Shown here piece after piece: positions 1 through 10,106 of a DNA stretch of 45,745 nt. The stretch comes from Candidatus Kapaibacterium sp. (GTDB lineage: Bacteria > Bacteroidota > Ignavibacteria > Kapaibacteriales > UBA2268). The DNA lies in NCBI GenBank assembly GCA_028376765.1, contig JAONBD010000010.1:1-45745 (forward strand), in the 5' to 3' direction. A program made the position numbers and the translations under genes. The notes beneath the pieces were generated by a model. It saw nothing but the letters and a program-made list of their open reading frames with translations, did not search any database and had not been told where the DNA came from. The first letter of the stretch is position 1, and every line of letters starts with the position of its first letter.

Positions 1-375
1 GTGCCAACTATAAGTCAGTTAATTAGAAAAGGAAGAAAGAAGCAGGTTAATAAATCAAAGTCTGCTGCTTTGGGTGCATGCCCTCAGAAAAGAGGTGTTT
101 GTACAAGAGTATATACAACTACTCCTAAGAAGCCAAATTCAGCTCTTAGAAAAGTTGCGAGAGTTAGACTTTCTAATCAAACTGAGGTTACTGCCTACAT
201 CCCAGGTGAAGGTCATAACTTGCAAGAGCACTCAATTGTTTATATCAGAGGTGGAAGGGTTAAAGATCTTCCTGGTGTGAGATTTCATGTAATTAGAGGT
301 GCTGCTGATACACAAGGTGTTAGCGACAGAAAGAAAAGTAGATCTAAGTACGGTACTAAAAGAGCTAAAAAATAA
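1..375 (+). CDS. rpsL: 30S ribosomal protein S12
   Basis: S12 sits at the decoding centre of the small subunit. The 124-residue protein is full length and starts with GTG at the first base of the window, reading [12 protein letters not shown]. The conserved loop [10 protein letters not shown] keeps the lysine whose mutation gives streptomycin resistance, and [10 protein letters not shown] is intact. It is the first gene of a str-type operon, 13 nt before rpsG. Its promoter and any upstream genes lie outside the window, so the start is supported only by family alignment. Confidence 0.97.
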   Translation: MPTISQLIRKGRKKQVNKSKSAALGACPQKRGVCTRVYTTTPKKPNSALRKVARVRLSNQTEVTAYIPGEGHNLQEHSIVYIRGGRVKDLPGVRFHVIRGAADTQGVSDRKKSRSKYGTKRAKK

Positions 376-388
376 TTAAGTCTTTAAG

Positions 389-856
389 ATGAGAAAAAAA
401 AGAGCAGATAAAAGAAAACAACAAGGCGATCCAAGATATAATGATCTTGTGGTTTCAAAGCTAGTAAATAGTATGATGCTAGATGGTAAAAAACATAAAG
501 CAAGAAAAATTATTTATGATGCCTTTGATATTATGCATCAGAAGCTAGAAGAAGACCCATTAGAAATCTTCAAGAAAAGTATTTCTAATATAGCTCCAGT
601 TTTGGAGATAAAGTCAAGAAGAGTGGGTGGTGCAACTTATCAAGTTCCTATTGAAGTTAGAGAGTCTCGTAGGATTACTCTTGCTCTTAGATGGATTAAA
701 AATTATTCGAAACAAAGGCGAGAAAAAACCATGGCGCAAAAATTAGCGAATGAGCTAATGGCTGCTTACAAAGGTGAAGGTGCTTCTGTTAAGAAAAGAG
801 ATGACACTCATAGAATGGCTGAAGCAAATAAAGCATTTGCTCATTTTAAGTGGTAA
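389..856 (+). CDS. rpsG: 30S ribosomal protein S7
   Basis: S7 nucleates assembly of the 30S head and lines the E site. The 155-residue product starts MRKKRADKRK and carries the typical S7 core (GGATYQVPIEV, RWI) and the C-terminal KKRDDTHRMAEANKAFAHFKW-type ending. Length matches the family (about 155-157). It lies between rpsL and fusA as in most bacterial str operons. There is no convincing Shine-Dalgarno sequence before the ATG, as for many genes in this window. Confidence 0.97.
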   Translation: MRKKRADKRKQQGDPRYNDLVVSKLVNSMMLDGKKHKARKIIYDAFDIMHQKLEEDPLEIFKKSISNIAPVLEIKSRRVGGATYQVPIEVRESRRITLALRWIKNYSKQRREKTMAQKLANELMAAYKGEGASVKKRDDTHRMAEANKAFAHFKW

Positions 857-903
857 TCATAAAAAATAAATTGTTCTTTGTAAATTTAAAAGCCTAAAAC
901 TTT

Positions 904-2946
904 ATGTCGCGAAATTATCCGATAGAGAAATTTAGAAACATAGGTGTAATGGCGCATATAGATGCTGGTAAAACTACAACAACCGAACGAATGTTGTTTT
1001 ATTCTGGGTTTCTTCACAAGATTGGAGAAGTTGATGATGGAACGGCTTTCATGGATTGGATGGAGCAAGAAAAAGAAAGAGGTATTACGATTACTTCTGC
1101 TGCTACTCCTTGTTATTGGAAAGACCACGCTATAAATATTATTGATACACCTGGTCATGTGGACTTCACTGCTGAAGTTCAAAGATCTCTAAGAGTGTTA
1201 GATGGTGCGATTGCAGTATTTTGTGCTGTTGGAGGTGTTGAGCCTCAAACAGAAACTGTTTGGAATCAAGCCGATCAATATAATGTGCCGAGAATTGCTT
1301 ATGTAAATAAATTAGATAGATTGGGTGCAGATTTCTTCAACGTTGTTCAAGAAATAAAAGATAAGCTAGATGCTAATCCTGTTCCTATTTTTATACCTAT
1401 TGGAAGTAGTAATGCGTTTGAAGGAATTATAGATCTTGTTAGGGAAAGAGCTTTGTATTTTAATGCCGAAGATTATGGTGTTACATTCGAAGAGAAAGAA
1501 ATCCCTAGTGAGCATAAAGAAAGGGCTTCACAGTATAGACAGGCAATGGTAGAAACCTTTGTTGAGCTTGATGAAGAAGTAATGTTAGAGTACTTAGATG
1601 GTGTTGAACCTGATGAGCTGACATTAAGAAAGCTCATAAGGAAAGGTGTAATCGAAAATTCAATTATCCCTGTGCTTTGTGGATCTTCTTTGAAAAATGT
1701 TGGCGTTCAGATGCTTCTGGATGCTATAACCTATTATTTACCTTCTCCTGCAGACATATCATCTTATGATGGATATGACCCTAAAGATTACTCTATCAAA
1801 GTTAATCGTAAAGCTAAAGATAGTGAGCGATTTTCGGCATTGGCTTTTAAAACAACAACTGATCCATTCGTTGGGAAACTAACTTATGTTAGAATCTATT
1901 CTGGTACTTTGAAAGTAGGTAGTCAGATTCAGAATGTGTCAGAAAATAAAAAAGAAAAAATTCTAAAGTTGATGAAAATGGAGTCGAATAAAAGACTTGA
2001 ATTGAAGGAAGTTTATTCTGGAGATATAGTAGCGATTCCATCATTAAAGTTTACTAGAACTGGTGATACACTTACAGATTTGAGTAGCCCAGTTTTATAC
2101 GAAAAAATATTTTTTGCTGAACCAGTTATTAATCAAGCTGTCGAAGCAAAAACACTATCAGATCAAGATAAATTGGTAGATGTTCTTAAAAAATTAGAAG
2201 AAGAAGACCCAACTTTTAAACATGGCGTTGATAAAGATTCAGGTCAGCTGATAATAAGCGGTGTTGGTGAGTTGCATTTGGAGATAATTGTGGACAGGCT
2301 TAATCGTGAATTTAAAATTCCGGTTAAAACAGGTAATCCTCAAGTATCTTACAGAGAGACTTTAAGACTTGATGCTAAATCAGAAGCTGAATTTGAAAAT
2401 CAAATTGGTGGAGAAAATCAATACGGTAAAGTTTTTATTAAGGTTGAACCAAATAATAGAAATGAAGGTATTGAGATAAATCATCTATATACAAGCAAGG
2501 CTGAAAAAGATTTTGCAAAAATGATGGATGATGGTGCTAAAGAAGCTGTGCAAATTGGTCCGAAAGGTTATCAAGTTGAAGATGTTAAAATAACAATTTT
2601 AAACTTTAGCAATGATGATGTAAGGACAACGGGCTTGGGACTAAAAGTAGCTACTACAATGGCTGTAAGAGAGGCGGTACGAAAAGATGATACTATTCTC
2701 TTAGAGCCAATATTCAAAGTAGAAATAACTACACCGGACGAATATATGGGCGATGTAATTTCGGACATAAATTCAAGACGAGGTCGTGTCGAAGGAGTTG
2801 AACAGAAGTTGAATAGACAGTTCATTAAAGCCAAAGCACCACTAAGTGAAATGTTTGGTTATGTTACTAAGCTAAGGTCGGTTTCTCAAGGGCGAGCATC
2901 ATATTCGATGTTGTTCTCTCATTATGAACCTTCTTTGAAGAAATAA
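904..2946 (+). CDS. fusA: Elongation factor G, divergent domain IV tip
   Basis: EF-G is the GTPase that drives tRNA-mRNA translocation and, with RRF, ribosome recycling. The 680-residue protein has the P-loop [12 protein letters not shown] near residue 17, DTPGH, and a G4 motif NKLD in place of the usual NKMD, then domains II to V ending [13 protein letters not shown]. The domain IV tip is unusual. Where most EF-Gs read close to DGSYHDVDSSE, residues 567-577 read [11 protein letters not shown], so the conserved histidine (E. coli His583) is replaced by Asp571. Its place between rpsG and tuf suggests it is the main EF-G, but a second fusA elsewhere is possible. The 47-nt gap before it holds no clear signal. 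Confidence 0.95.
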   Translation: MSRNYPIEKFRNIGVMAHIDAGKTTTTERMLFYSGFLHKIGEVDDGTAFMDWMEQEKERGITITSAATPCYWKDHAINIIDTPGHVDFTAEVQRSLRVLDGAIAVFCAVGGVEPQTETVWNQADQYNVPRIAYVNKLDRLGADFFNVVQEIKDKLDANPVPIFIPIGSSNAFEGIIDLVRERALYFNAEDYGVTFEEKEIPSEHKERASQYRQAMVETFVELDEEVMLEYLDGVEPDELTLRKLIRKGVIENSIIPVLCGSSLKNVGVQMLLDAITYYLPSPADISSYDGYDPKDYSIKVNRKAKDSERFSALAFKTTTDPFVGKLTYVRIYSGTLKVGSQIQNVSENKKEKILKLMKMESNKRLELKEVYSGDIVAIPSLKFTRTGDTLTDLSSPVLYEKIFFAEPVINQAVEAKTLSDQDKLVDVLKKLEEEDPTFKHGVDKDSGQLIISGVGELHLEIIVDRLNREFKIPVKTGNPQVSYRETLRLDAKSEAEFENQIGGENQYGKVFIKVEPNNRNEGIEINHLYTSKAEKDFAKMMDDGAKEAVQIGPKGYQVEDVKITILNFSNDDVRTTGLGLKVATTMAVREAVRKDDTILLEPIFKVEITTPDEYMGDVISDINSRRGRVEGVEQKLNRQFIKAKAPLSEMFGYVTKLRSVSQGRASYSMLFSHYEPSLKK

Positions 2947-3011
2947 TAGTTATACTAGAAACAATAAAATTTATATAATAAAAAATAGATTAACTAAGGA
3001 GCTTATTAAAA

Positions 3012-4220
3012 ATGGCTAAAGAAAAATTTGAAAGAGTTAAACCTCACGTAAACGTGGGAACCATTGGTCACGTGGATCATGGTAAAACAACTTTAACAGC
3101 GGCAATCGCAAATACACTTGCAGTTAAAGGATCATCTACAGCGAGATCATTTGACTCAATCGATAATGCTCCTGAAGAAAAAGAGCGTGGTATAACTATT
3201 TCTACTGCTCACGTTGAATATGAAACAGAAAATAGACATTATGCTCATGTTGACTGTCCTGGTCACGCCGATTATGTAAAAAACATGATTACAGGTGCTG
3301 CACAAATGGATGGAGCAATATTAGTTGTTGCTGGAACTGATGGGCCTATGCCTCAGACAAGAGAGCATATCTTGTTAGCTCGTCAAGTTGGTGTTCCTAA
3401 AATCGTAGTATTTTTAAATAAAGTAGATATCGCTGATGCGGAATTACTTGAGTTAGTTGAAATGGAAGTAAGAGAGTTGTTAGATTCTTATGAGTTCCCT
3501 GGCGATGATACTCCTATTATTTATGGTTCAGCATTAAAAGCATTAGAAGCTGCTTCAACAGAAGGTGTTGCTGCTGATAATGAAGATATGAAATGTATCG
3601 CTGACTTAATGCAAGCGGTAGATGATTATATCCCAACTCCAAAAAGAGATGTTGAGAAACCTTTCTTGATGCCAGTGGAAGACGTATTCTCGATCACAGG
3701 TCGTGGTACAGTTGCAACTGGTAGAATTGAAAGAGGGATTGTAAAAGTAAATGAAGAAATTGAAATTGTAGGCTTTGGTCTTAAAAAGAAAACTACCTGT
3801 ACAGGAATTGAAATGTTTAGAAAATTGCTTGATGAAGGTCAAGCGGGTGATAACGTTGGGATTCTTTTAAGAGGAGTTGATAAAACTGAGATTCAAAGAG
3901 GAATGGTAATTGTTAAACCTGGTACTATTACACCTCACATTAAATTCAGTGCACAAGTATATGTATTGAAAAAAGAAGAGGGTGGTAGACATACTCCATT
4001 TTTCTCAGGCTATAGACCTCAGTTTTATTTTAGAACAACAGATGTTACTGGTTCTTTAAACCTTCCTGAAGGAACGGAAATGGTTATGCCTGGTGATAAC
4101 TTAGATAGTGTATCTATAGAGTTAATTGCCCCGATAGCTATGGAAGAGGGATTGACTTTCTCAATTAGAGAAGGTGGAAGAACTGTTGGTGCAGGCGTTG
4201 TAACTAAAATAGTTGAATAA
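3012..4220 (+). CDS. tuf: Elongation factor Tu
   Basis: EF-Tu delivers aminoacyl-tRNA to the ribosomal A site as a GTP complex. The 402-residue protein has [10 protein letters not shown] near residue 19, the DCPGHADY switch II with its catalytic His, NKVD, and domains II and III ending [15 protein letters not shown]. It is slightly longer than the usual 394-396, with the extra residues around [15 protein letters not shown] near residue 190. A good Shine-Dalgarno AAGGAG lies 10 nt before the ATG, stronger than its neighbours have, which suits a highly expressed gene. The 65-nt spacer from fusA is AT-rich. Confidence 0.97.
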   Translation: MAKEKFERVKPHVNVGTIGHVDHGKTTLTAAIANTLAVKGSSTARSFDSIDNAPEEKERGITISTAHVEYETENRHYAHVDCPGHADYVKNMITGAAQMDGAILVVAGTDGPMPQTREHILLARQVGVPKIVVFLNKVDIADAELLELVEMEVRELLDSYEFPGDDTPIIYGSALKALEAASTEGVAADNEDMKCIADLMQAVDDYIPTPKRDVEKPFLMPVEDVFSITGRGTVATGRIERGIVKVNEEIEIVGFGLKKKTTCTGIEMFRKLLDEGQAGDNVGILLRGVDKTEIQRGMVIVKPGTITPHIKFSAQVYVLKKEEGGRHTPFFSGYRPQFYFRTTDVTGSLNLPEGTEMVMPGDNLDSVSIELIAPIAMEEGLTFSIREGGRTVGAGVVTKIVE

Positions 4221-4235
4221 GATATTTATGTTATA

Positions 4236-4261
4236 AGTGAGCATGAATACTCGTGCTCACT
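4236..4261. other. 8-bp hairpin in the tuf-rpsJ spacer
   Basis: The arms AGTGAGCA and TGCTCACT pair perfectly over a 10-nt loop in the gap between tuf and rpsJ. No run of T follows, so it is not a standard intrinsic terminator. An RNA processing site, an attenuator or a transcript-stabilising structure at the junction of the str and S10 units are the likely readings. Confidence 0.45.
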
Positions 4262-4292
4262 GTATTATTAAAGTTTAAAAGGAAATTGTTTC

Positions 4293-4601
4293 GTGGCGAC
4301 ACAAAAAATAAGAATAAAATTGAAATCATACGATCATAACTTGATCGATAAATCAAGTGAAAGAATTGTAAGAACTGTAAAGCAAACTGGTGCTGTTGTT
4401 TCAGGACCAATACCATTGCCAACTAACAGAACAATTTATACTGTGAATAGGTCACCTCACGTAAATAAAAAATCACGTGAGCAATTCGAAACAAAAGTAC
4501 ACAAAAGATTGATCGATATATTTAGTTCCACACAGAAAACTGTTGACTCGTTAATGAAGTTAGAATTGCCTGCTGGCGTGGATGTGGAAGTTAAAGTTTA
4601 A
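4293..4601 (+). CDS. rpsJ: 30S ribosomal protein S10
   Basis: S10 is a 30S head protein, also the NusE antitermination factor partner in many bacteria. The 102-residue protein contains the signature SGPIPLPT and the [11 protein letters not shown] region, and its length is typical. The start is GTG (reading [14 protein letters not shown]), with AAAAGGA about 10 nt upstream. It opens the S10 segment, separated from tuf by a 72-nt spacer containing a hairpin. Confidence 0.97.
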   Translation: MATQKIRIKLKSYDHNLIDKSSERIVRTVKQTGAVVSGPIPLPTNRTIYTVNRSPHVNKKSREQFETKVHKRLIDIFSSTQKTVDSLMKLELPAGVDVEVKV

Positions 4602-4618
4602 GATAGAGCGATAAAAAA

Positions 4619-5242
4619 ATGAAAGCAGCTTTACTAGGAAAAAAAATAGGTATGACAAGCTTGTTTGGCGATGATGGAAAATTAATTCCATGTACAGTCA
4701 TTGAAGCAGGGCCTTGCCCAGTTGTACAAAAAAAAGATACTGAAAGTGATGGCTATAGTTCAGTTCAACTAGGCTTTGGTAAGAGACCTGAAAAAAATAC
4801 TAATAAACCATTAGGTGGTCATTTTTCTAAAGCTGGTGTTAGTCCAACTCGAATTTTGAAAGAATTTAGAGATTTTAATCCCGAAACAGGATTAGGACAG
4901 AACTTGACGGTAGAACAATTCACGGTAGGTGATAGAGTTAAAATTTCTGGTAAATCCAAGGGAAAAGGATTTCAGGGTGTAGTCAAAAGACATAGCTTTA
5001 AAGGTGTTGGTATGGCGACTCACGGTCAGAAAGATAGACAAAGACATCCAGGTTCGATAGGGCAATCTTCAGACCCTTCTAAAGTTTTTAAAGGAACTAG
5101 AATGGCTGGTAGAATGGGGCATACTAGAATTTCTGTTAGAAATCTTGAAATATTAGAAGTAATGCCAGAAGAAAATATCCTTATCGTAAAGGGTAGTGTT
5201 CCTGGAGCTAGAAATACTTATTTAGAAATTATTAAGAAATAA
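4619..5242 (+). CDS. rplC: 50S ribosomal protein L3
   Basis: L3 is an early-assembly 50S protein whose central loop reaches toward the peptidyl transferase centre. The 207-residue protein shows the MKAALLGKKIGMT start and the conserved loop with GMATHGQKDRQRHPGSIGQ, including the glutamine that is a methylation site in E. coli. Length agrees with the family. It lies 17 nt after rpsJ and 2 nt before rplD, consistent with tight co-translation. Confidence 0.97.
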   Translation: MKAALLGKKIGMTSLFGDDGKLIPCTVIEAGPCPVVQKKDTESDGYSSVQLGFGKRPEKNTNKPLGGHFSKAGVSPTRILKEFRDFNPETGLGQNLTVEQFTVGDRVKISGKSKGKGFQGVVKRHSFKGVGMATHGQKDRQRHPGSIGQSSDPSKVFKGTRMAGRMGHTRISVRNLEILEVMPEENILIVKGSVPGARNTYLEIIKK

Positions 5243-5244
5243 AA

Positions 5245-5868
5245 ATGCAAGTAGATCTATATTCGAAAGATGGTGAAGTTACTGGCAAAATTGAATTAAA
5301 TGATTCAGTTTTCTCAATAGAACCAAATGAACATGCAATGCATACAGTAGTTGTAGCTCATTTAGCTCATCGCCGTCAAGGTACTGCAAAAACAAAAGTA
5401 AGAAGCGAAGTTAGAGGTGGTGGTAAAAAGCCATGGAAACAAAAAGGTAGAGGTACCGCGAGAGCTGGTTCGACTAGATCCCCTATTTGGGTAGGTGGTG
5501 GAACAATTCACGGGCCTAAACCCAGAGTTTATAATGTAAAAGTACCTAAAAAATTAAATAGATTAAGTAGAATCTCCGCTTATTCTTTAAGAAATCAAGA
5601 AAGTAATTTGAAAGTTGTTAAAGACTTTGAATTACCAGAAGTTAAAACTAAAGAAGTAGCAAAAATATTGAATAATTTAGAATTGAATAATGGTTCAACT
5701 TTAATAATCACAGGTTCAATTTCCAAAACATTGTGGTTATCGAGTAGAAATATACCTAAAACAAATGTGAAATCATTTGATTCAGTTTCTACTTATGATT
5801 TGCTTAGTCATAAAAAAATAATGCTATTGGAAAGTGCTGTTAAGTCAATTGAAGGTATTCTTTCTTAA
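5245..5868 (+). CDS. rplD: 50S ribosomal protein L4
   Basis: L4 lines the peptide exit tunnel and in some bacteria represses its own operon. The 207-residue protein has the extended tunnel loop with RGGGKKPWKQKGRGTARAGS and the globular C-terminal domain. Only 2 nt separate it from the rplC stop. I see no L4-responsive leader structure upstream of rpsJ that can be named with confidence. Confidence 0.96.
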   Translation: MQVDLYSKDGEVTGKIELNDSVFSIEPNEHAMHTVVVAHLAHRRQGTAKTKVRSEVRGGGKKPWKQKGRGTARAGSTRSPIWVGGGTIHGPKPRVYNVKVPKKLNRLSRISAYSLRNQESNLKVVKDFELPEVKTKEVAKILNNLELNNGSTLIITGSISKTLWLSSRNIPKTNVKSFDSVSTYDLLSHKKIMLLESAVKSIEGILS

Positions 5869-5886
5869 AAATAAAGAGATGACAAA

Positions 5887-6186
5887 ATGATAACATTAAT
5901 AAGAAAGCCGATTCTAACTGAAAAAGCGATGCAAGGAACTGAAGAAAGAAAGTATCAGTTCTATGTAGATCCAAAAGCAAATAAAATTGAAATTAAAAAG
6001 GCTGTAGAACATATGTTTGATGTTAAAGTCGACAAAGTAAATACAGCAAATGTTAAAGGTAAAGTAAAGAAAAGATTTACTAAACGTGGACTTATGGTCG
6101 GTAAAGCGGCTCTTAGAAAAAAAGCTTATGTAACTTTGCAAGAAGGATTCGAGATAGACATTGTTTCTGGTGCAGGTGAAGAATAA
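5887..6186 (+). CDS. rplW: 50S ribosomal protein L23
   Basis: L23 sits at the tunnel exit and is the docking site for trigger factor and SRP. The 99-residue protein contains RKPILTEKAM and the VDKVNTANVKGKVKK segment typical of the family. Length is normal. It lies between rplD and rplB in standard S10 operon order. Confidence 0.96.
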   Translation: MITLIRKPILTEKAMQGTEERKYQFYVDPKANKIEIKKAVEHMFDVKVDKVNTANVKGKVKKRFTKRGLMVGKAALRKKAYVTLQEGFEIDIVSGAGEE

Positions 6187-6208
6187 TCTTTTTTAGGAAA
6201 ATAGTATA

Positions 6209-7048
6209 ATGGCAATAAAACTTTTAAAACCGATAACCCCAGGGATGAGACATTACTCAGTAGATGATTTTGCTGATGTAACTGAATCAAAACCTTACAA
6301 ACCTCTACTAAGACCACTTAAGAAAAGTGGTGGTAGAAACTCTCATGGTAGAATTACTTCAAGAGGTAGAAGTGGTGGACACAAAAGAAAATACAGAATT
6401 ATAGACTTCAAAAGAGATAAGAAGGAAATGTTTGCAACTGTACTTACTATTGAGTACGATCCAAATAGAACTTCAAGAATAGCTCTAGTTGAATATACTG
6501 ATGGAGAGAAGAAATATATTTTAGCTCCTGACAAATTAAAAGTTGGACAAAAGATAGTTTCAAGCCCTGATGCAGAATATGTTGATGGAAATACTCTTCC
6601 TTTGCACAAAATTCCAGTTGGTTTAATTGTACACAATGTAGAACTTAAACCTGGAAAAGGTGGTCAATTAGCTAGAAGTGCAGGTACTTCAATACAATTA
6701 GTTGGTTTTGAAGGTAAATATGCACAATTAAAATTACCTTCTGGTGAAATGAGATTAGTAAGTAAACTTTGCCTTGCTACTCTTGGCACAGTAAGTAATG
6801 CTGTTCATTTAAATTTACTACTTGGTAAAGCTGGTAGAAACAGATGGTTAGGTAGAAAACCTATTACTAGAGGTATGGTAAGAAACCCTGTTGATCACCC
6901 AATGGGTGGTGGAGAAGGTAACTCTAAATCTGGTGGTGGTAGAAAACACCCTAGATCACCATGGGGACAATTAGCTAAAGGTCTCAAAACTCGTAAAAAG
7001 TCAAAAGGTTCAAACAGATTGATAATTAAAGGCAGAAAGTCTAAATAA
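6209..7048 (+). CDS. rplB: 50S ribosomal protein L2
   Basis: L2 supports subunit joining and peptidyl transferase activity. The 279-residue protein has the oligonucleotide-binding and KOW-like core, and a C-terminal loop reading [12 protein letters not shown]. The essential Asp-His pair is present, but the second His of the common HPHGGGEG is Met; I recall this form from Bacteroidota-related groups, so it supports an FCB assignment. The basic tail ends GRKSK. Confidence 0.97.
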   Translation: MAIKLLKPITPGMRHYSVDDFADVTESKPYKPLLRPLKKSGGRNSHGRITSRGRSGGHKRKYRIIDFKRDKKEMFATVLTIEYDPNRTSRIALVEYTDGEKKYILAPDKLKVGQKIVSSPDAEYVDGNTLPLHKIPVGLIVHNVELKPGKGGQLARSAGTSIQLVGFEGKYAQLKLPSGEMRLVSKLCLATLGTVSNAVHLNLLLGKAGRNRWLGRKPITRGMVRNPVDHPMGGGEGNSKSGGGRKHPRSPWGQLAKGLKTRKKSKGSNRLIIKGRKSK

Positions 7049-7058
7049 GGTTTAATTT

Positions 7059-7340
7059 ATGTCAAGATCGTTAAAAAAAGGATACTTTGTTCATTATAAA
7101 CTTCAAAAGAAAGTTGATGCAATGAATGAAGCCAATAAAAAGCAAGTAATTAAAACATGGTCAAGAGCTTCTGTTATAACACCAGAATTCGTTGGACATA
7201 CAATTGCTGTTCATAATGGCAAAAGTCATATTCCAGTGTACATATCTGAAAATATGGTTGGACATAAACTCGGAGAATTTTCACCGACAAGACTTTACAG
7301 AGGGCATTCAGGTCACAGAAAAGAAGATAGAAAGAAATAA
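7059..7340 (+). CDS. rpsS: 30S ribosomal protein S19
   Basis: S19 is a 30S head protein next to S13 that contacts the A-site tRNA region. The 93-residue protein starts [11 protein letters not shown] and contains the conserved [21 protein letters not shown] segment and RGHSG. Its length is standard. It lies 10 nt after rplB. Confidence 0.97.
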   Translation: MSRSLKKGYFVHYKLQKKVDAMNEANKKQVIKTWSRASVITPEFVGHTIAVHNGKSHIPVYISENMVGHKLGEFSPTRLYRGHSGHRKEDRKK

Positions 7341-7351
7341 TATCAAGGCTA

Positions 7352-7747
7352 ATGAAAATGAAAGCAAAAGCTTTAAAAAAATATATTAGATCATCCCCTA
7401 GAAAAATGAGATTAGTAATTGATCTTATTAGAGGGAAAAAAGTTCAAGAAGCATTAAACATTTTGAAGTTTTCTAACCAGATATCATCAAAAGTAGCTGA
7501 AATGACATTGAGATCTGCAGTGAGCAACTTGAATAATAAAGCAGAAAATGCTGAAACTACTATTAATGAAAATGATATTTTTATTTCAGCTACTTTTGTG
7601 AATCAAGGTCCAACAATGAAAAGAATACAACCTGCCCCAATGGGTAGAGCATTTAGAGTTAGAAAAAGATCTAATCATTTAACAATTGAAGTTTCAGACG
7701 GTCAAGCCGAAATTAATTCTGAAAACGAAGAACTAAAAGAGTCATAG
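7352..7747 (+). CDS. rplV: 50S ribosomal protein L22
   Basis: L22 forms part of the exit-tunnel constriction through its long beta hairpin. The 131-residue protein has SSPRKMRLVIDLIRGKKV and the hairpin region with GPTMKRIQPAPMGRAFRVRKRSNHLTI. An acidic tail of about 15 residues (ENEELKES at the end) makes it a little longer than the usual 110-115. Two in-frame ATGs (MKM) occur at the start; the first is used here. Confidence 0.96.
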   Translation: MKMKAKALKKYIRSSPRKMRLVIDLIRGKKVQEALNILKFSNQISSKVAEMTLRSAVSNLNNKAENAETTINENDIFISATFVNQGPTMKRIQPAPMGRAFRVRKRSNHLTIEVSDGQAEINSENEELKES

Positions 7748-7757
7748 GGAGCTTATC

Positions 7758-8399
7758 TTGGGACAAAAAATAAATCCAATTGGAATAAGACTAGGTATTA
7801 CTAGAGGTTGGGACGCAAACTGGTTCGATGAAAAAGATATGGCCGAAAAACTAACTGAAGATTTGAAGGTTAGAGACTATATTAAATTGAGAAAACAAAA
7901 AGCAGGTATTGCAAGAATTATTGTTGAGCGTACAGCTAAACAATTAAGAATAACAATACATACTTCTAGACCTGGTGTAATCATAGGTAGATCTGGAAAA
8001 GATATAACTCAATTAGAAGAAGAATTAAAGAAACTTACTGGTAGACACATCAAAATTTTGATTCATGAAATCAAAAGACCAGAAATTAATGCTATTTTAG
8101 TAGCTGAAAATATTGCACAGCAACTAGAAGGTAGAATCTCATTTAGAAGAGCTTTGAAGCAAGCAGTTTCAAGTGCAATGAGAATGGGAGCTGAAGGTAT
8201 TAAAGTTATGGCTTCTGGTAGATTAGGTGGTGCAGAGATGGCACGAACTGAGCAATACAAAGAAGGTAGAACTCCTTTGCATACTTTAAGAGCTGATATA
8301 GATTATGGAGTTGCAACAGCAAAAACAGTTTATGGCCAAATTGGCGTAAAAGTGTGGATCTGTAAAGGTGAAGTAATCGGTAAAAGAGAAAAAAATTAA
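7758..8399 (+). CDS. rpsC: 30S ribosomal protein S3
   Basis: S3 lines the mRNA entry channel and has helicase-related function with S4 and S5. The 213-residue protein starts with TTG (MGQKINPIGIRLG), the canonical S3 N-terminus, preceded by GGGAG. The KH domain contains GRSGKD, and the C-terminal domain contains ASGRLGGAEMARTE. The start is fixed by the family motif even though it is a rare codon. Confidence 0.96.
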   Translation: MGQKINPIGIRLGITRGWDANWFDEKDMAEKLTEDLKVRDYIKLRKQKAGIARIIVERTAKQLRITIHTSRPGVIIGRSGKDITQLEEELKKLTGRHIKILIHEIKRPEINAILVAENIAQQLEGRISFRRALKQAVSSAMRMGAEGIKVMASGRLGGAEMARTEQYKEGRTPLHTLRADIDYGVATAKTVYGQIGVKVWICKGEVIGKREKN

Positions 8400-8412
8400 A
8401 TAGAGATTTATA

Positions 8413-8841
8413 ATGTTAAGTCCAAAAAGAATAAAACATAGAAATTCCCACAGAGGTAGAAGAAAAGGAAAAGCTGAAAGAGGCTCACAACTTGCTTTTG
8501 GCTCTTACGGAATTAAAGCCTTGGAAGATGCTTGGATATCTAATAGAACTATTGAATCTGCAAGGATTGCAATTAATAGATATCTAAAAAGAGAAGGTCA
8601 AGTTTGGATAAAAATATTTCCTGATAAGCCAATGTCTAAAAAACCTTTAGAAACTAGAATGGGTAAAGGTAAGGGTGGATTTGAAGCTTGGGTTGCAGTA
8701 GTTAAACCAGGAAAGATATTATTTGAAATTGACGGTGTAAGCCAGGAAAGAGCTAAAGAAGCATTAAGACTTGCTTCTCATAAACTACCAATTAAATCAA
8801 AGTTTGTTGTAAGAAGAGATTTAATATTCAATGAAAGCTAG
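8413..8841 (+). CDS. rplP: 50S ribosomal protein L16
   Basis: L16 organises the A-site tRNA binding region of the 50S subunit. The 142-residue protein contains [20 protein letters not shown], the [24 protein letters not shown] block and an [11 protein letters not shown] ending. Its last 11 nt overlap the start of rpmC, suggesting translational coupling. Confidence 0.97.
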   Translation: MLSPKRIKHRNSHRGRRKGKAERGSQLAFGSYGIKALEDAWISNRTIESARIAINRYLKREGQVWIKIFPDKPMSKKPLETRMGKGKGGFEAWVAVVKPGKILFEIDGVSQERAKEALRLASHKLPIKSKFVVRRDLIFNES

Positions 8842-9034
8842 AAAACCAGAAGATCTTAGAGAATTGAGTGATCAAGAATTAGTTTCAGAATGCAAGTCTG
8901 CACAAGAGACACTGGGTCAACAAAAATTCCAAAATGAACTAAAGCAATTGCAAGATACTGCTTATCTAAAAATACTTAGAAGAGACATTGCAAGGATGAA
9001 AACAATTTTACGTGAAAGAGATATAAAATTATAA
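8831..9034 (+). CDS. rpmC: 50S ribosomal protein L29
   Basis: L29 is a two-helix protein near the tunnel exit. The 67-residue product starts [17 protein letters not shown] and ends with the typical [13 protein letters not shown] helix. The ATG lies inside the last codons of rplP (11-nt overlap). Confidence 0.95.
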   Translation: MKARKPEDLRELSDQELVSECKSAQETLGQQKFQNELKQLQDTAYLKILRRDIARMKTILRERDIKL

Positions 9035-9046
9035 GGCAATAAAACA

Positions 9047-9349
9047 ATGTCTGAAGAAAAAAATATAATTGAAAATAAGTCAGCTGATACTGAACAAAAG
9101 AAAGTGTTTAAAAGAATACTTCAAGGTAAGGTAGTATCTGATAAAAATAATAAAACTATTACAGTACTTGTAGAACGTCAAGTTGCTCACCCTCTTTACC
9201 AAAAGTATTTCAAAATGAGCAAGAAAATGACAGCTCATGATGAAAATAACGAGTGTAATATCGGTGATACAGTACGTATAAAAGAGTCAAGACCTTTAAG
9301 TAAGTCTAAAAGGTGGGTGCTAATAGATATTGTTGAAAGAGCTAAATAA
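9047..9349 (+). CDS. rpsQ: 30S ribosomal protein S17 with N-terminal extension
   Basis: S17 is an OB-fold primary binder of 16S rRNA. The OB-fold is clear from [20 protein letters not shown] through HPLYQKY and the [17 protein letters not shown] block. At 100 residues it is longer than the usual 80-90 because of about 17 charged residues before [10 protein letters not shown]. No good internal ATG would remove this extension, so it is probably real. Confidence 0.95.
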   Translation: MSEEKNIIENKSADTEQKKVFKRILQGKVVSDKNNKTITVLVERQVAHPLYQKYFKMSKKMTAHDENNECNIGDTVRIKESRPLSKSKRWVLIDIVERAK

Positions 9350-9361
9350 GGTTTTAAGAAA

Positions 9362-9730
9362 ATGGTAAGAGAAGAAGCAAATTTAGTTGTAGCGGATAAT
9401 TCAGGTGCTAAAAAAGTAAGAATTATTAGAGTACTTGGAGGTCATGGTAAGAAATATGCTAGGATTGGAGATCAAGTAGTAGTATCTGTTAAAACGGCTA
9501 TACCAAATGGTAATGCGAAAAAAGGTGAAGTATCTAAAGCCGTTATCGTTAGAACTAAAAAAGAAGTATTAAGAGCAGATGGTTCAAGTATTAAATTTGA
9601 TGATAATGCTGCTGTACTATTAAATGCAAAAGGTGAACCAAAAGGTACAAGAATCTTTGGTCCAGTTTGTAGAGAATTACGTGAAAAAAGTTACATGAAA
9701 ATTATTTCATTAGCACCTGAAGTATTATAA
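9362..9730 (+). CDS. rplN: 50S ribosomal protein L14
   Basis: L14 forms intersubunit bridge contacts and is the docking site of the silencing factor RsfS. The 122-residue protein contains [41 protein letters not shown] and the [11 protein letters not shown] ending, all canonical. The length is standard. Confidence 0.97.
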   Translation: MVREEANLVVADNSGAKKVRIIRVLGGHGKKYARIGDQVVVSVKTAIPNGNAKKGEVSKAVIVRTKKEVLRADGSSIKFDDNAAVLLNAKGEPKGTRIFGPVCRELREKSYMKIISLAPEVL

Positions 9731-9734
9731 GAAC

Positions 9735-10106
9735 ATGAAAAAGAAACTTAAAATAAAAAAAGGCGACACAGTACAAGTAATTGCTGGTGCCGATAGCAAG
9801 ATTTACGATGACAATGGGAACTTTGTTGGTAGAAGAACTGGAAGAGTCCTAGATGTTTATCCTGAAAAGATGAGAGTACTAGTCGAAGGTGTTAATATTA
9901 GAAAAAAACACATGAGACCATCTCAACAAGATCAGCAAGGTGGAATCAAGGAAATACCATTACCTATCCATTACTCAAATGTAATGCTTTTAGACTCAGA
10001 TGGAAAACCAACAAGAATTGGTTATGAAATCGAAGAAGACAAAAATGGTTTAAAAACTAAAAAAAGAATTGCAAGAACTAACGGCAGTGAGATAAAAAAT
10101 GGCTAA
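9735..10106 (+). CDS. rplX: 50S ribosomal protein L24
   Basis: L24 is an assembly initiator at the tunnel exit. The 123-residue product starts [20 protein letters not shown] with the KOW motif and contains [19 protein letters not shown]. It is somewhat longer than the common 100-110, the extra length being a basic C-terminal end. It overlaps the rplE start by 8 nt. Confidence 0.95.
   Translation: MKKKLKIKKGDTVQVIAGADSKIYDDNGNFVGRRTGRVLDVYPEKMRVLVEGVNIRKKHMRPSQQDQQGGIKEIPLPIHYSNVMLLDSDGKPTRIGYEIEEDKNGLKTKKRIARTNGSEIKNG

Noticed and set aside
886-1182. 98-codon frame opposite fusA
   Set aside because: It is a shadow of the fusA coding strand with no independent support.
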